Part shown: positions 16,903 through 23,882 of the stretch, piece after piece
Numbering within the stretch: the stretch's first letter is position 1
Layout: every line of letters starts with the position of its first letter
Assembly (NCBI RefSeq): GCF_009796745.1
Contig: NZ_CP047024.1
Coordinates: 2,294,001-2,358,000, forward strand
DNA: 64,000 bases
DNA from: Paraglaciecola sp. L1A13
GTDB lineage: Bacteria > Pseudomonadota > Gammaproteobacteria > Enterobacterales > Alteromonadaceae
Direction of reading: 5' to 3'
Translations under genes and position numbers: made by a program
The notes under the pieces: generated by a model
The model's input: the letters and a program-made list of their open reading frames with translations, nothing else
Told to the model about the DNA's origin: nothing
The model's database searches: none

Positions 16903-18285
16903 ATGCAAAACCTACCTTTTGTGCACGAACCTTGGTATTTATTAACCGTCGCGTTAGGCGCTGTAGTAGCCCTTTTATTGTTGATTGTACGTCTGCGCTT
17001 GCATGCGTTTATTGCCCTTTCTTTGGTCAGTTTAGTGACTGCACTGATAGCTGGCATTTCAGTGACGAACGTAGTGCCTACTTTAATGAGCAGTTTTGGT
17101 GGGACATTGGCATCAGTTGCCTTGCTTGTAGGGCTAGGAGCGATGATCGGCAAACTCCTAGAAGTTTCAGGAGGAGCACAGGTACTCGCGGATAATTTAG
17201 TTAATCGCTTTGGGTCTGACAAAGCCCCGCTTGCATTAGGCATTGCTTCTTTGTGCTTTGGGTTTCCGATATTCTTTGATGCTGGTTTAATTGTGATGAT
17301 GCCGATTATTTTCAGCGTAGCACGTCGTTTCAATGGGTCAGTATTAACCTATGCGTTACCTGCCGCTGGAGCGTTTGCCGTTATGCACGCGTTTGTTCCC
17401 CCTCATCCAGGACCTGTGGCGGCGGCTGGATTTTTGGGGGCTGATATCAGTTTATTGTTGTTGGTCGGTTTGATTATCGCAATTCCAACCTGGTATTTGG
17501 GCGCTTATCTGTACGGTCAATATGCGGGTAAACACTTTAATATACCTTTGCACTCTTTGTTCAGTTCAAATACAGATAATCCTTCTAGTGAGCAGACGGC
17601 TTTACCCAGTTTTTCTAGCGTTATTTTGATTTTGCTACTGCCGGTATTTTTAATTTTTATGGATACGGGGTTAAATACATTAATAGCAGCCAATGTGATT
17701 GCAGGGGACAGTTCAGTGGTGCATATCCTGCGCTTATTGGGCAAAACACCGGTGGCATTATTGATTACGCTTTTAGTCAGTATCACCATTTTCAGTCGTC
17801 GTTACGGTATGGACAAAATAGAGTCTTGGTGCGGTGATTCTTTAGCCCCTATTTGCGGGGTGATTTTGGTCACTGGGGCTGGTGGTATGTTTGGTGGTGT
17901 GCTGCGCGCCAGTGGAATTGGCGATGCACTTGCTGGACTATTGGCTGATACTGGCATGCCGCTGATAGTCGCGGGTTTTATCATTTCTGCTAGTTTACGT
18001 GTAGCGCAAGGCTCCGCTACTGTTGCATTGACGACGACTGCTGCGTTATTAGCCCCCATGGTTGCTGTTACCACAGATTTGTCGGCGGTTGACCTGTGCT
18101 GTTTGGTTATTTCAATTGCGGGTGGCGCAACGGTACTCTCACATTTTAATGATTCAGGCTTTTGGTTAGTGAGTCGCTTACTCAACATGGACGAAAAAAC
18201 CACCTTACGAACCTGGACCGTAATGGAAACATTACTGGGTAGTATCGCCTTTATTTTTGCCTTAACACTGAGCTGGATTTTCTAA
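16903..18285 (+). CDS. GntP-family permease
   Basis: The 460-residue polytopic inner-membrane protein has about twelve hydrophobic segments and the GntP signatures: GFPIFFDAGLIVMMPIIF, the HAFVPPHPGPVAAAGFLGAD segment and QGSATVALTTTAALLAPM. GntP-family members are proton symporters for gluconate and related sugar acids, or for D-serine (DsdX). Substrate cannot be read from the sequence. The RidA-like gene upstream would suit an amino acid that yields an enamine when deaminated, such as serine, but no dehydratase or kinase gene is adjacent. The ATG start has only a weak upstream purine stretch. Confidence 0.9.
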   Translation: MQNLPFVHEPWYLLTVALGAVVALLLLIVRLRLHAFIALSLVSLVTALIAGISVTNVVPTLMSSFGGTLASVALLVGLGAMIGKLLEVSGGAQVLADNLVNRFGSDKAPLALGIASLCFGFPIFFDAGLIVMMPIIFSVARRFNGSVLTYALPAAGAFAVMHAFVPPHPGPVAAAGFLGADISLLLLVGLIIAIPTWYLGAYLYGQYAGKHFNIPLHSLFSSNTDNPSSEQTALPSFSSVILILLLPVFLIFMDTGLNTLIAANVIAGDSSVVHILRLLGKTPVALLITLLVSITIFSRRYGMDKIESWCGDSLAPICGVILVTGAGGMFGGVLRASGIGDALAGLLADTGMPLIVAGFIISASLRVAQGSATVALTTTAALLAPMVAVTTDLSAVDLCCLVISIAGGATVLSHFNDSGFWLVSRLLNMDEKTTLRTWTVMETLLGSIAFIFALTLSWIF

Positions 18286-18295
18286 CGCATATATA

Positions 18296-18323
18296 AAAAC
18301 AGCAGCCTAAGCTGCTGTTTTAT
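18296..18323 (+). terminator. Intrinsic terminator of the GntP gene
   Basis: AAAACAGCAGC, a CTAA loop and GCTGCTGTTTT form a perfect hairpin with a U-run. The A-tract in front means it could also serve the convergent DUF2750 gene. Confidence 0.9.
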
Positions 18324-18368
18324 AACACGCGATTAAAGGTTTATTTTATTGCTCGTGCGTTAAATTAC

Positions 18369-18728
18369 TTAGAACGCTTCGACTTCAGCAAGCATTTGGC
18401 TGAAGTCAGCTAGGTCTACTTCTAGGTATTCGCCGCCGTCACGCCATTCAATGCCGATGACAACGTTATCTTCAGCTAAATCTTCAATCCAAAATTCTAA
18501 CCAGTCAGATACGGTAATGGCTTTAGGTACGTAATCGGCCCATTCGTCAATGCAGTGCTCTTTCGCTAATTCAGCATTGGACCAAAGAGGCATGACGTCT
18601 GTTTCTTCAAAGTTAATGGAATCTAAAATCACCCAGCCTTCACTGGTTTTGTCCTGCAATGCCCACAAGATTTGGGTGTTTTTTACTTGGGCCATAAAAT
18701 CGGCTGAATCGATATGGGTATCTGTCAT
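18369..18728 (-). CDS. DUF2750 domain protein
   Basis: The acidic 119-residue protein, read from the internal ATG at 18728 (MTDTHIDSADFM), has the DUF2750 pattern: an early helix, ILWALQDKTSEGWVILDS, then VMPLWSNAELAKEHC and a closing DWLEFWIEDLAEDNVVIGIEW. Family members are small cytosolic proteins of unknown function. A frame extending to 18782 is possible, but the family alignment starts near the internal Met. It is convergent with the GntP gene and shares its terminator region. Confidence 0.82.
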   Translation of the reverse strand: MTDTHIDSADFMAQVKNTQILWALQDKTSEGWVILDSINFEETDVMPLWSNAELAKEHCIDEWADYVPKAITVSDWLEFWIEDLAEDNVVIGIEWRDGGEYLEVDLADFSQMLAEVEAF

Positions 18729-19553
18729 GATGAGCTCTGTGTGGCTGGTTTGTGGCGCCATGATACGGAGTAAATAAGCCACTCACAACGGCTGATTGAA
18801 GATTCTCCTCAAAGCCTCTATAACATTAGGCTTTAGGGATCAGTCAGGGGGATTTTGAGCTTATTTAGTAGAGAGGGATCCTTAAGCAAATACTCATGTA
18901 AGACTCAAGCGGTTAATTTGATATCGGTATGCTGACAGGCTTTTTCAAAGCGTTGTTTGACCATTGCAGGCTGAGTCATCGTATGCCGTGCCTTGAACGC
19001 TTTGTATAAGCCAAATAGAAACCAACTGTTCGCAGGAAAATGTCTAGGTCGTGCTGTTAAATCTTATTCAACTGCGTGCAAATCTGCTGGCGCGGCGTGC
19101 GGCGCTCGGCGCTCGGCCGTGACAGTGCACACATTAGATCGGTGTATTTCATTGTTAACATTCATTGTTGTACTGCGCTAGGTGTCATTGCGATGCCAAT
19201 CATCTCGGCAGAAATGACTCAATGTGTGGGGACACATGACTAGATATTGCGAGCTGATGACTTAGGGCGACCAGTATTCTATGTACTTATTACGTGCCAA
19301 ATGATCTGCAGTTGTTTTGGTGTAATGACCAAGCCATGAGATTAGTCTTCAGTGGAGTCATAAGTGCAAAATGCCCTGGTGGTAATGAACATCATTGCTT
19401 TGCGCCACTTCTAATCACGTGGACATAGGGGAGCCTTGGGTTTATTCTACTTATATCCCAAGGTGTAAAAAATAACGATTGTAGTTCCATTTTGTTATAA
19501 GTTTGTTAGTGGTATGTATACTTCACTGTAAATGCATTATAGATAGGCTAAGT
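18729..19553. other. Long intergenic region, no intact gene
   Basis: About 825 bases lie between the DUF2750 gene and the antiporter gene. A gene remnant on the minus strand (18905-19063) is listed separately. A local GC-rich stretch at 19080-19130 contains the direct repeat GCGCTCGGCGCTCG. An inverted repeat (CCTTGGG at 19434-19440, CCCAAGG at 19457-19463) lies 90 bases before the antiporter start and may be an operator or a transcript end. No RNA gene is recognisable. Confidence 0.4.
18905..19063 (-). pseudogene. Possible C-terminal gene remnant
   Basis: On the minus strand 53 codons are open between a stop at 19066-19064 and a TGA at 18907-18905. The peptide reads protein-like, with PANSWFLFGLYKAFKARHTM followed by a basic helix ending DIKLTA. 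There is no start codon upstream; the only ATG (18979) would leave 24 residues. I do not recognise the family. A truncated gene end is the best reading, a chance frame the alternative. Confidence 0.3.
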
Positions 19554-21209
19554 ATGGATTCGATTTTACTGATTATTTTTATTTCATTGGCTATAGCCAG
19601 TGTGTTGAACATAGTGCTGAAAAAGTTTTCGGTGTCGCACATTATCGGCTACATCATTACCGGTACAATTATCAGTAATATTTTCCATTTTAACGACAGT
19701 GAAAAATTGCACTCTTTGGATCTAATTGGTGAATTTGGCATAGTGTTTTTAATGTTCACCATTGGCCTTGAGCTGTCGTTTAATAAATTGAAAAAAATGA
19801 AAGAGTTGGTCTTCTTTAATGGATTTGTGCAAGTTGCGGGTAGTGCCTTGTTTATTTTTGCCATCGCCTATTACCTTTTTTCTCAGACCATCACCGCATC
19901 TGTCATTATCGCGTTGTCGTTCAGTTTATCGTCAACCGCTATCGTTCTGAGTTACCTTAAAAAGTCCAAAGATGTCGTTACCCCTTACGGTGAAAAGTCG
20001 GTGGCGATCCTTATTTTTCAAGATTTAGCGGTTATTCCTATATTACTATTGATTAGTTTTTTGGCTAACAGTGAGTTGTCGATGGGTGATGTACTTTTAA
20101 ACACGTTACTCTCAGCGACACTGGTGATCTTATTTATGTTCACATTGGGCAAAAAACTGATCGAGTGGTTACTGCATTTTTCAACCAATGCGAAGTTAGA
20201 AGAACTGTTTTTAGGCTCCGTTTTAACCATAGTGATTGGTGCTTCGATATTGGCTCATGAAATGGGTTTCACATACTCGTTAGGAGCTTTTATCGCAGGT
20301 ATGATCATCGCTGAAACTAACTTTCATGTGAAAGTCGAATCGGATATAGCATCATACAAAGATATATTGCTTGGTGCGTTCTTTTTCTCTATTGGTACCA
20401 AAATAGATATTGCTTATTTTTACCAAGAGTTTTTCTGGGTGATGATCGTTTTGGCATTAGCTATGTTGGTTAAAGGATTGTTTATCTTTGCGCTGATCCG
20501 CCGCAAGTCGAATAAAAGTGATGCGGTTAAAACGGCTATAGCCCTTTGTCAGATAGGTGAGTTTTCCTTTGCTATTTTCTCTCTCGCTATCAGTGAAAAC
20601 ATTATTTCCTATGAGCTGGGTAGTTTCTTAATTTTGGTGACTGTGTTATCGATGATCGTTACCCCCTTTATGGTTAACAATATCTACAAACTTGCTTCTT
20701 ACTTTGTCGTCGAGTTTTTCGAGTCAGATAAAATCACCCCCATCGATGCACATCATCATACGGTTATTTGCGGCTTCGCTATCGTGGGGCGCATAGTTGC
20801 GAAAGAGCTAACGGAGAAGGGGATACCTTTCGTCATTATTTCTGACAACTTACAACATGTATTGCTCGCCCGAGAGCGGGGCTATATGGCATATTTTGGC
20901 CATTTGGATAAACGCCCAGTGCTTGAATCGTTGAAGATAGAGCAATCCACCAGCGTGATTTTAACGGTGAAGTCTTTGGTCAGTAAAAAGATCATTTGCA
21001 AGGCAGTATTAGATTACTTCCCGGGTGCGAAGGTGATTGTGAAGATAAATAGTTTAGAAGAGAAAAAGGCGTTAGATGGGTTAGGCATTAATGCATTCGT
21101 GCATGCTGATCGTGAAACTGCGCGTCTATTGGTCAAAAAGAGTATAGCCTTAGATAACAGTGGCAATCGGGATGAATTTGAAGCGTCAAGTGATACCGTA
21201 TCTGGCTGA
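19554..21209 (+). CDS. CPA2-family monovalent cation/H+ antiporter with TrkA-N domain
   Basis: I start at the ATG at 19554, which leads directly into the first membrane helix (MDSILLIIFISLAIASVL); the longer frame to 19503 adds an unlikely Cys-rich prefix. Residues 1-385 are the twelve-helix Na+/H+ exchanger domain with FGIVFLMFTIGLEL, SFSLSSTAIVLSYL and FTYSLGAFIAGMIIAE. Residues 405-525 are a TrkA-N (RCK) nucleotide-binding domain opening HTVICGFAIVGRIVAKEL; the usual G-x-G-x-x-G reads G-F-A-I-V-G. The architecture matches KefB/KefC-type K+/H+ antiporters, but at 551 residues it is slightly shorter. It sits in the inner membrane and is probably gated by NAD(H) or a ligand. Confidence 0.88.
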   Translation: MDSILLIIFISLAIASVLNIVLKKFSVSHIIGYIITGTIISNIFHFNDSEKLHSLDLIGEFGIVFLMFTIGLELSFNKLKKMKELVFFNGFVQVAGSALFIFAIAYYLFSQTITASVIIALSFSLSSTAIVLSYLKKSKDVVTPYGEKSVAILIFQDLAVIPILLLISFLANSELSMGDVLLNTLLSATLVILFMFTLGKKLIEWLLHFSTNAKLEELFLGSVLTIVIGASILAHEMGFTYSLGAFIAGMIIAETNFHVKVESDIASYKDILLGAFFFSIGTKIDIAYFYQEFFWVMIVLALAMLVKGLFIFALIRRKSNKSDAVKTAIALCQIGEFSFAIFSLAISENIISYELGSFLILVTVLSMIVTPFMVNNIYKLASYFVVEFFESDKITPIDAHHHTVICGFAIVGRIVAKELTEKGIPFVIISDNLQHVLLARERGYMAYFGHLDKRPVLESLKIEQSTSVILTVKSLVSKKIICKAVLDYFPGAKVIVKINSLEEKKALDGLGINAFVHADRETARLLVKKSIALDNSGNRDEFEASSDTVSG

Positions 21210-21385
21210 TAGATTACGTTTACTCAGGTGTTTTACTGATTGAAGTATAAGCAATTGGAATAAATGTTTATGAACTGTTTTATTTTTAATCTAGTGAGGC
21301 GGGTGATATTTCTTTACATAGGTGTCGTAAAATAGTTACCATAAGGAGTCGAATTAATTAACCGCTTTCTTTAGGCTTTATATTT

Positions 21386-21658
21386 ATGGATTTACACAGT
21401 AGTGAATTGCCTGTTATTTTAAGAAACCTCCGAAAAGAGGCGGGCTACACGCAGGGGGAACTCGCGCTGCGCGTAGGGTTAAGTAGAGAAACGGTTTCTG
21501 CCATCGAAAACAATAAGCCTGAATCTTTACGCACGCTACAAATTGAAGTTGTTAAAAAGTGGTGGTCTGTTTGTCGTAGTAAAGCCAAAGAAGAAACCCG
21601 CAACAATTTCGTTAATCAAATCGTAGGCTACTTTAAATTTATCACCGATAGACTCTAG
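21386..21658 (+). CDS. Small XRE-type helix-turn-helix regulator
   Basis: The 90-residue protein is essentially one Cro/C1-type DNA-binding domain: LPVILRNLRKEAGYTQGELA, then LRVGLSRETVSAIENNK, with the Gln of the first and the Ser-Arg-x-T-V-S-x-I-E of the recognition helix in place. The tail has a second basic helix (VKKWWSVCRSKAKEETRNNF) instead of a known ligand domain. Its stop codon overlaps the GTG start of the membrane protein gene by one base (TAGTG), so the two are an operon and probably translationally coupled. It could control the exported repeat-peptide gene 840 bases downstream. Confidence 0.85.
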   Translation: MDLHSSELPVILRNLRKEAGYTQGELALRVGLSRETVSAIENNKPESLRTLQIEVVKKWWSVCRSKAKEETRNNFVNQIVGYFKFITDRL

Positions 21659-22368
21659 TGTTCTTTAGCTCGACCCGCATACCCAAATTCATTGGTTCTG
21701 TTCTATTTGTTTGCGCCGGATTTTTAACTTACGGCGACAGTCTGTTATTTGAAAAAATCTATCTTGCGTTACTAGGCTTTGTTGCTGTGTTATTCATTCG
21801 CGACATAAATATAGTCAGTATTATTGTTATATCTGCTGCTGCGAATTTATCATCCGAAATTTTGTATCCTCTTGTTATCAGTGAGCATTTCCAACTTATA
21901 TTGAAGCTGCTTACCTATTTAGCTGTCTGTTATACCCTGTATAAAGTTTCTGAAGATAGTATGCGTTTGCCGACGGTAATTGTTGTGGGTTTATGTTTAA
22001 CCACAGAGTGCTATTGGTACTTGACGAGTCAAGAAGCGCCAATGATTTTTTGGTACGTATTATTACTTACGATAAATCTTTGGGTACGCCATTTCTTATT
22101 CGCTCGCGTGTTCATTATGGCGAAATATTTCCCAACCCAATATCGTTCACTGAACTTAGATCACACTTTGTATCAATTAGTTTTCTTCTACATTTTACTG
22201 CACCAACTCGTTTTAGTGGAGTATATATTACGCCGTGTATTTGATGTATCAAGCACACACATTTACTATGCTGCACCTTATATCTTCCATGGTCTAACAA
22301 CTTATTCTGCGCTTTTGGTTTTAATCCAAGGCTACATTCTGATATCAAAAAACTGGTTTAAAGCCTAG
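21658..22368 (+). CDS. Polytopic membrane protein of unknown function
   Basis: I do not recognise the family. The 236-residue product starts with GTG inside the stop codon of the XRE regulator. It is almost entirely hydrophobic, with about eight predicted helices, for example FIGSVLFVCAGFLTYG, VSIIVISAAANLSS, MIFWYVLLLTINLW and YSALLVLIQGYILIS. It has no P-loop, protease motif or obvious transporter signature. A regulator-membrane protein pair directly before a small exported repeat protein suggests a sensor, processing or immunity role, but that is inference from position only. Confidence 0.7.
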   Translation: MFFSSTRIPKFIGSVLFVCAGFLTYGDSLLFEKIYLALLGFVAVLFIRDINIVSIIVISAAANLSSEILYPLVISEHFQLILKLLTYLAVCYTLYKVSEDSMRLPTVIVVGLCLTTECYWYLTSQEAPMIFWYVLLLTINLWVRHFLFARVFIMAKYFPTQYRSLNLDHTLYQLVFFYILLHQLVLVEYILRRVFDVSSTHIYYAAPYIFHGLTTYSALLVLIQGYILISKNWFKA

Positions 22369-22497
22369 TCGTTTAATTCTATAAAACGATTTTTTTTCAC
22401 GTTCATTTTAACCTTCTATGTGACATTGCCGATATATCCTTGATAATCACTTTGGTGGAAATTCGTCCATCATAAATTTGTTATTAGGATATATATC

Positions 22498-22785
22498 ATG
22501 AAAAAATTCACTCTTGCTGCCACTTCTGTATTATTTCTTCTCGCTTCTAGCTCTGCTTTCGCAATAGGAACAGGTGGCAAAATGGTTCCTCCTAGCTTTA
22601 TTGGTACCGGTGGCAAAATGGTTCCTCCTAGTATTATTGGTACGGGCGGTAAAATGGTTCCCCCTAGTATTATCGGTACTGGCGGTAAAATGGTTCCCCC
22701 TAGTCTTATCGGAACTGGCGGTAAAATGGTTCCCCCTAGTCTTATCGGAACAGGTGGTAAAATGGTTCCTCCCTCACAGCTATAA
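22498..22785 (+). CDS. Exported repeat peptide with six GTGGKMVPPS units
   Basis: The 95-residue product has a typical signal peptide (MKKFTLAATSVLFLLASSSAFA) and then nothing but six copies of the 12-residue unit IGTGGKMVPPSx, where x is F, I, I, L, L, then QL at the end. The 36-bp units differ mostly at synonymous positions (GGT/GGC, CCT/CCC), so selection keeps the peptide; units 4 and 5 are nearly identical, pointing to recent duplication. AGGA lies about ten bases before the ATG and an intrinsic terminator follows. The mature chain has no cysteine, no charge except one Lys per unit, and strict Gly-x-Gly-Gly and Pro-Pro elements. It could be a surface or matrix repeat protein or a precursor cut into identical peptides. 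I know no family for it. Confidence 0.85.
   Translation: MKKFTLAATSVLFLLASSSAFAIGTGGKMVPPSFIGTGGKMVPPSIIGTGGKMVPPSIIGTGGKMVPPSLIGTGGKMVPPSLIGTGGKMVPPSQL
22564..22782 (+). repeat. Six tandem 36-bp coding repeats
   Basis: In-frame minisatellite encoding IGTGGKMVPPSx six times, beginning directly after the predicted signal-peptide cleavage site. Copy number could vary between strains by slippage or recombination without breaking the frame. Confidence 0.95.
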
Positions 22786-22837
22786 CTTCAAAAATCCAGT
22801 AAGTCTTAGTTTTACTGGGGTAAAGATATGCCGTACG

Positions 22838-22868
22838 AAACGCCTCAATCGCTGTGATTAGGCGTTTT
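22838..22868 (+). terminator. Intrinsic terminator after the repeat-peptide gene
   Basis: AAACGCCT-C-AATC, a GCTGT loop and GATT-AGGCGTTT form a long hairpin with one bulged C, followed by TTCTTTT. It would end the repeat-peptide transcript about 55 bases after the stop codon. Confidence 0.85.
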
Positions 22869-22922
22869 CTTTTGCTTATTAATTAACGGTAACTTTTAAA
22901 ATTAATCCGATAATACATATTA

Positions 22923-22941
22923 AATAAGAATTATTCGTATT
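22923..22941 (+). promoter_or_regulatory. Weak Fur-box-like sequence
   Basis: AATAAGAATTATTCGTATT matches about 13 of 18 informative positions of the 19-bp Fur consensus (by eye) and lies 65 bases before the siderophore-interacting protein gene. The gene's role makes iron control likely, but the match is imperfect in an AT-rich region. Confidence 0.3.
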
Positions 22942-22964
22942 AAATGTTGACGCTGTGAATTAAA

Positions 22965-22989
22965 TTGATATAGTTGACTATATCAACTA
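22965..22989 (+). promoter_or_regulatory. Overlapping palindromic operators
   Basis: Two dyads overlap here. TTGATATAG and CTATATCAA (22965-22986) flank TTGA; TAGTTGA and TCAACTA (22971-22989) flank CTATA. They lie 17-40 bases before the ATG at 23007, in the place of a repressor site. The core TAGTTGACTATATCAACTA agrees with TAGATGATTATATCAACAA in front of the MarR gene (32110-32128) at 16 of 19 bases. Confidence 0.65.
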
Positions 22990-23006
22990 GTTAATTTGGA
23001 GTAGTT

Positions 23007-23768
23007 ATGAAACCTAAAGCGCGATTAGTTAAAATTATTCGTATTGAATCTTTGTCACCTCATTTGCGGCGCATTGTTTTTTCCTCAGATGAGCTCGCAA
23101 ATTTCCCAGTCGCTCAAGATGGGGCGCACGTCAAAGTGCTGTTGCCACATGGAGGGGAACACTTACCTCAGTTGGCATTTGATGGGCCAACACCGGCTAT
23201 TAAACGCTCGTATACTATACGAAGCTTCGATAGCGAAAGCCGCGAATTGACTATCGACTTCGTCATTAATCTTCATGAAGGCCCGGCCACAAATTGGGCA
23301 AAGAGTGCCAAGATCGGGGACTATGCTGGTATAGCAGGCCCGGGTCCGAAAAAGTTAACGGATTTTAGCCAAGACAATTATTTAATGATTGGCGACATTA
23401 CCTCAGTTAACGCTGTGAATGGTTTTGCAAAGTTTATGCGCCCTGAAGCGACGGTAAATTCAATTATAACAGTGCCTACACGGGCTGACATAATTCATAT
23501 GGACGCGGGTAAGCATTTGCAAATCACCTGGCATATTGAAGATGAAACGACACAATCGTTAGTAGATATAGTAAAAGAAATTGCGCAAGATATGCCCAAA
23601 ACAAGCCATATTTTTTTCGGGTTAGAAGCGCGAAGCGTACGAGAAATTAAAAGCCTGTTGTTGCACGATCTTGAATTTGATCGGCTTAAGCTTTTCTCTT
23701 CGGGATACTGGAAAAAGGGTGTCGATGCTGACAAGTTCAACCGCCAGAAACAGCAGAATCCTTTGTAA
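23007..23768 (+). CDS. Siderophore-interacting protein (ferric-siderophore reductase)
   Basis: The 253-residue protein has the FAD-binding domain of the SIP/ViuB family: residues 1-110 form the barrel with the flavin motif RSYTIRSFD, and a C-terminal NAD(P)H-binding-like domain ends in FSSGYWKKGVDADKFN, the usual close of this family (G-Y-W-r-x-G). These cytosolic enzymes reduce Fe(III)-siderophores to release iron. It is convergent with a TonB-dependent receptor gene and shares a terminator with it. AATTTGGAGTAG before the ATG gives a good ribosome-binding site. The upstream operator suggests control by a MarR-type regulator, perhaps with Fur. Confidence 0.88.
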   Translation: MKPKARLVKIIRIESLSPHLRRIVFSSDELANFPVAQDGAHVKVLLPHGGEHLPQLAFDGPTPAIKRSYTIRSFDSESRELTIDFVINLHEGPATNWAKSAKIGDYAGIAGPGPKKLTDFSQDNYLMIGDITSVNAVNGFAKFMRPEATVNSIITVPTRADIIHMDAGKHLQITWHIEDETTQSLVDIVKEIAQDMPKTSHIFFGLEARSVREIKSLLLHDLEFDRLKLFSSGYWKKGVDADKFNRQKQQNPL

Positions 23769-23804
23769 ACCTTGTTGACGTTTCAACTTTCAGAACGTGA
23801 TATC

Positions 23805-23831
23805 AAAAACCACCTGCGAAAGGTGGTTTTT
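23805..23831. terminator. Bidirectional intrinsic terminator
   Basis: AAAAACCACCT, a GCGA loop and AGGTGGTTTTT form a perfect hairpin with A and T tracts on both sides, between the convergent siderophore-interacting protein and TonB-receptor genes. Confidence 0.92.
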
Positions 23832-23882
23832 ATGATTTTACTTATATTTCTAGTGCCTAGAAAGGCCCTTATTTACCTGATA

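Noticed and set aside
22574..22861. Frame-shifted 95-codon frame across the repeat-peptide gene
   Set aside because: It merely reads the 36-bp repeats in another frame; the exported GTGGKMVPPS product has the signal peptide and ribosome-binding site.
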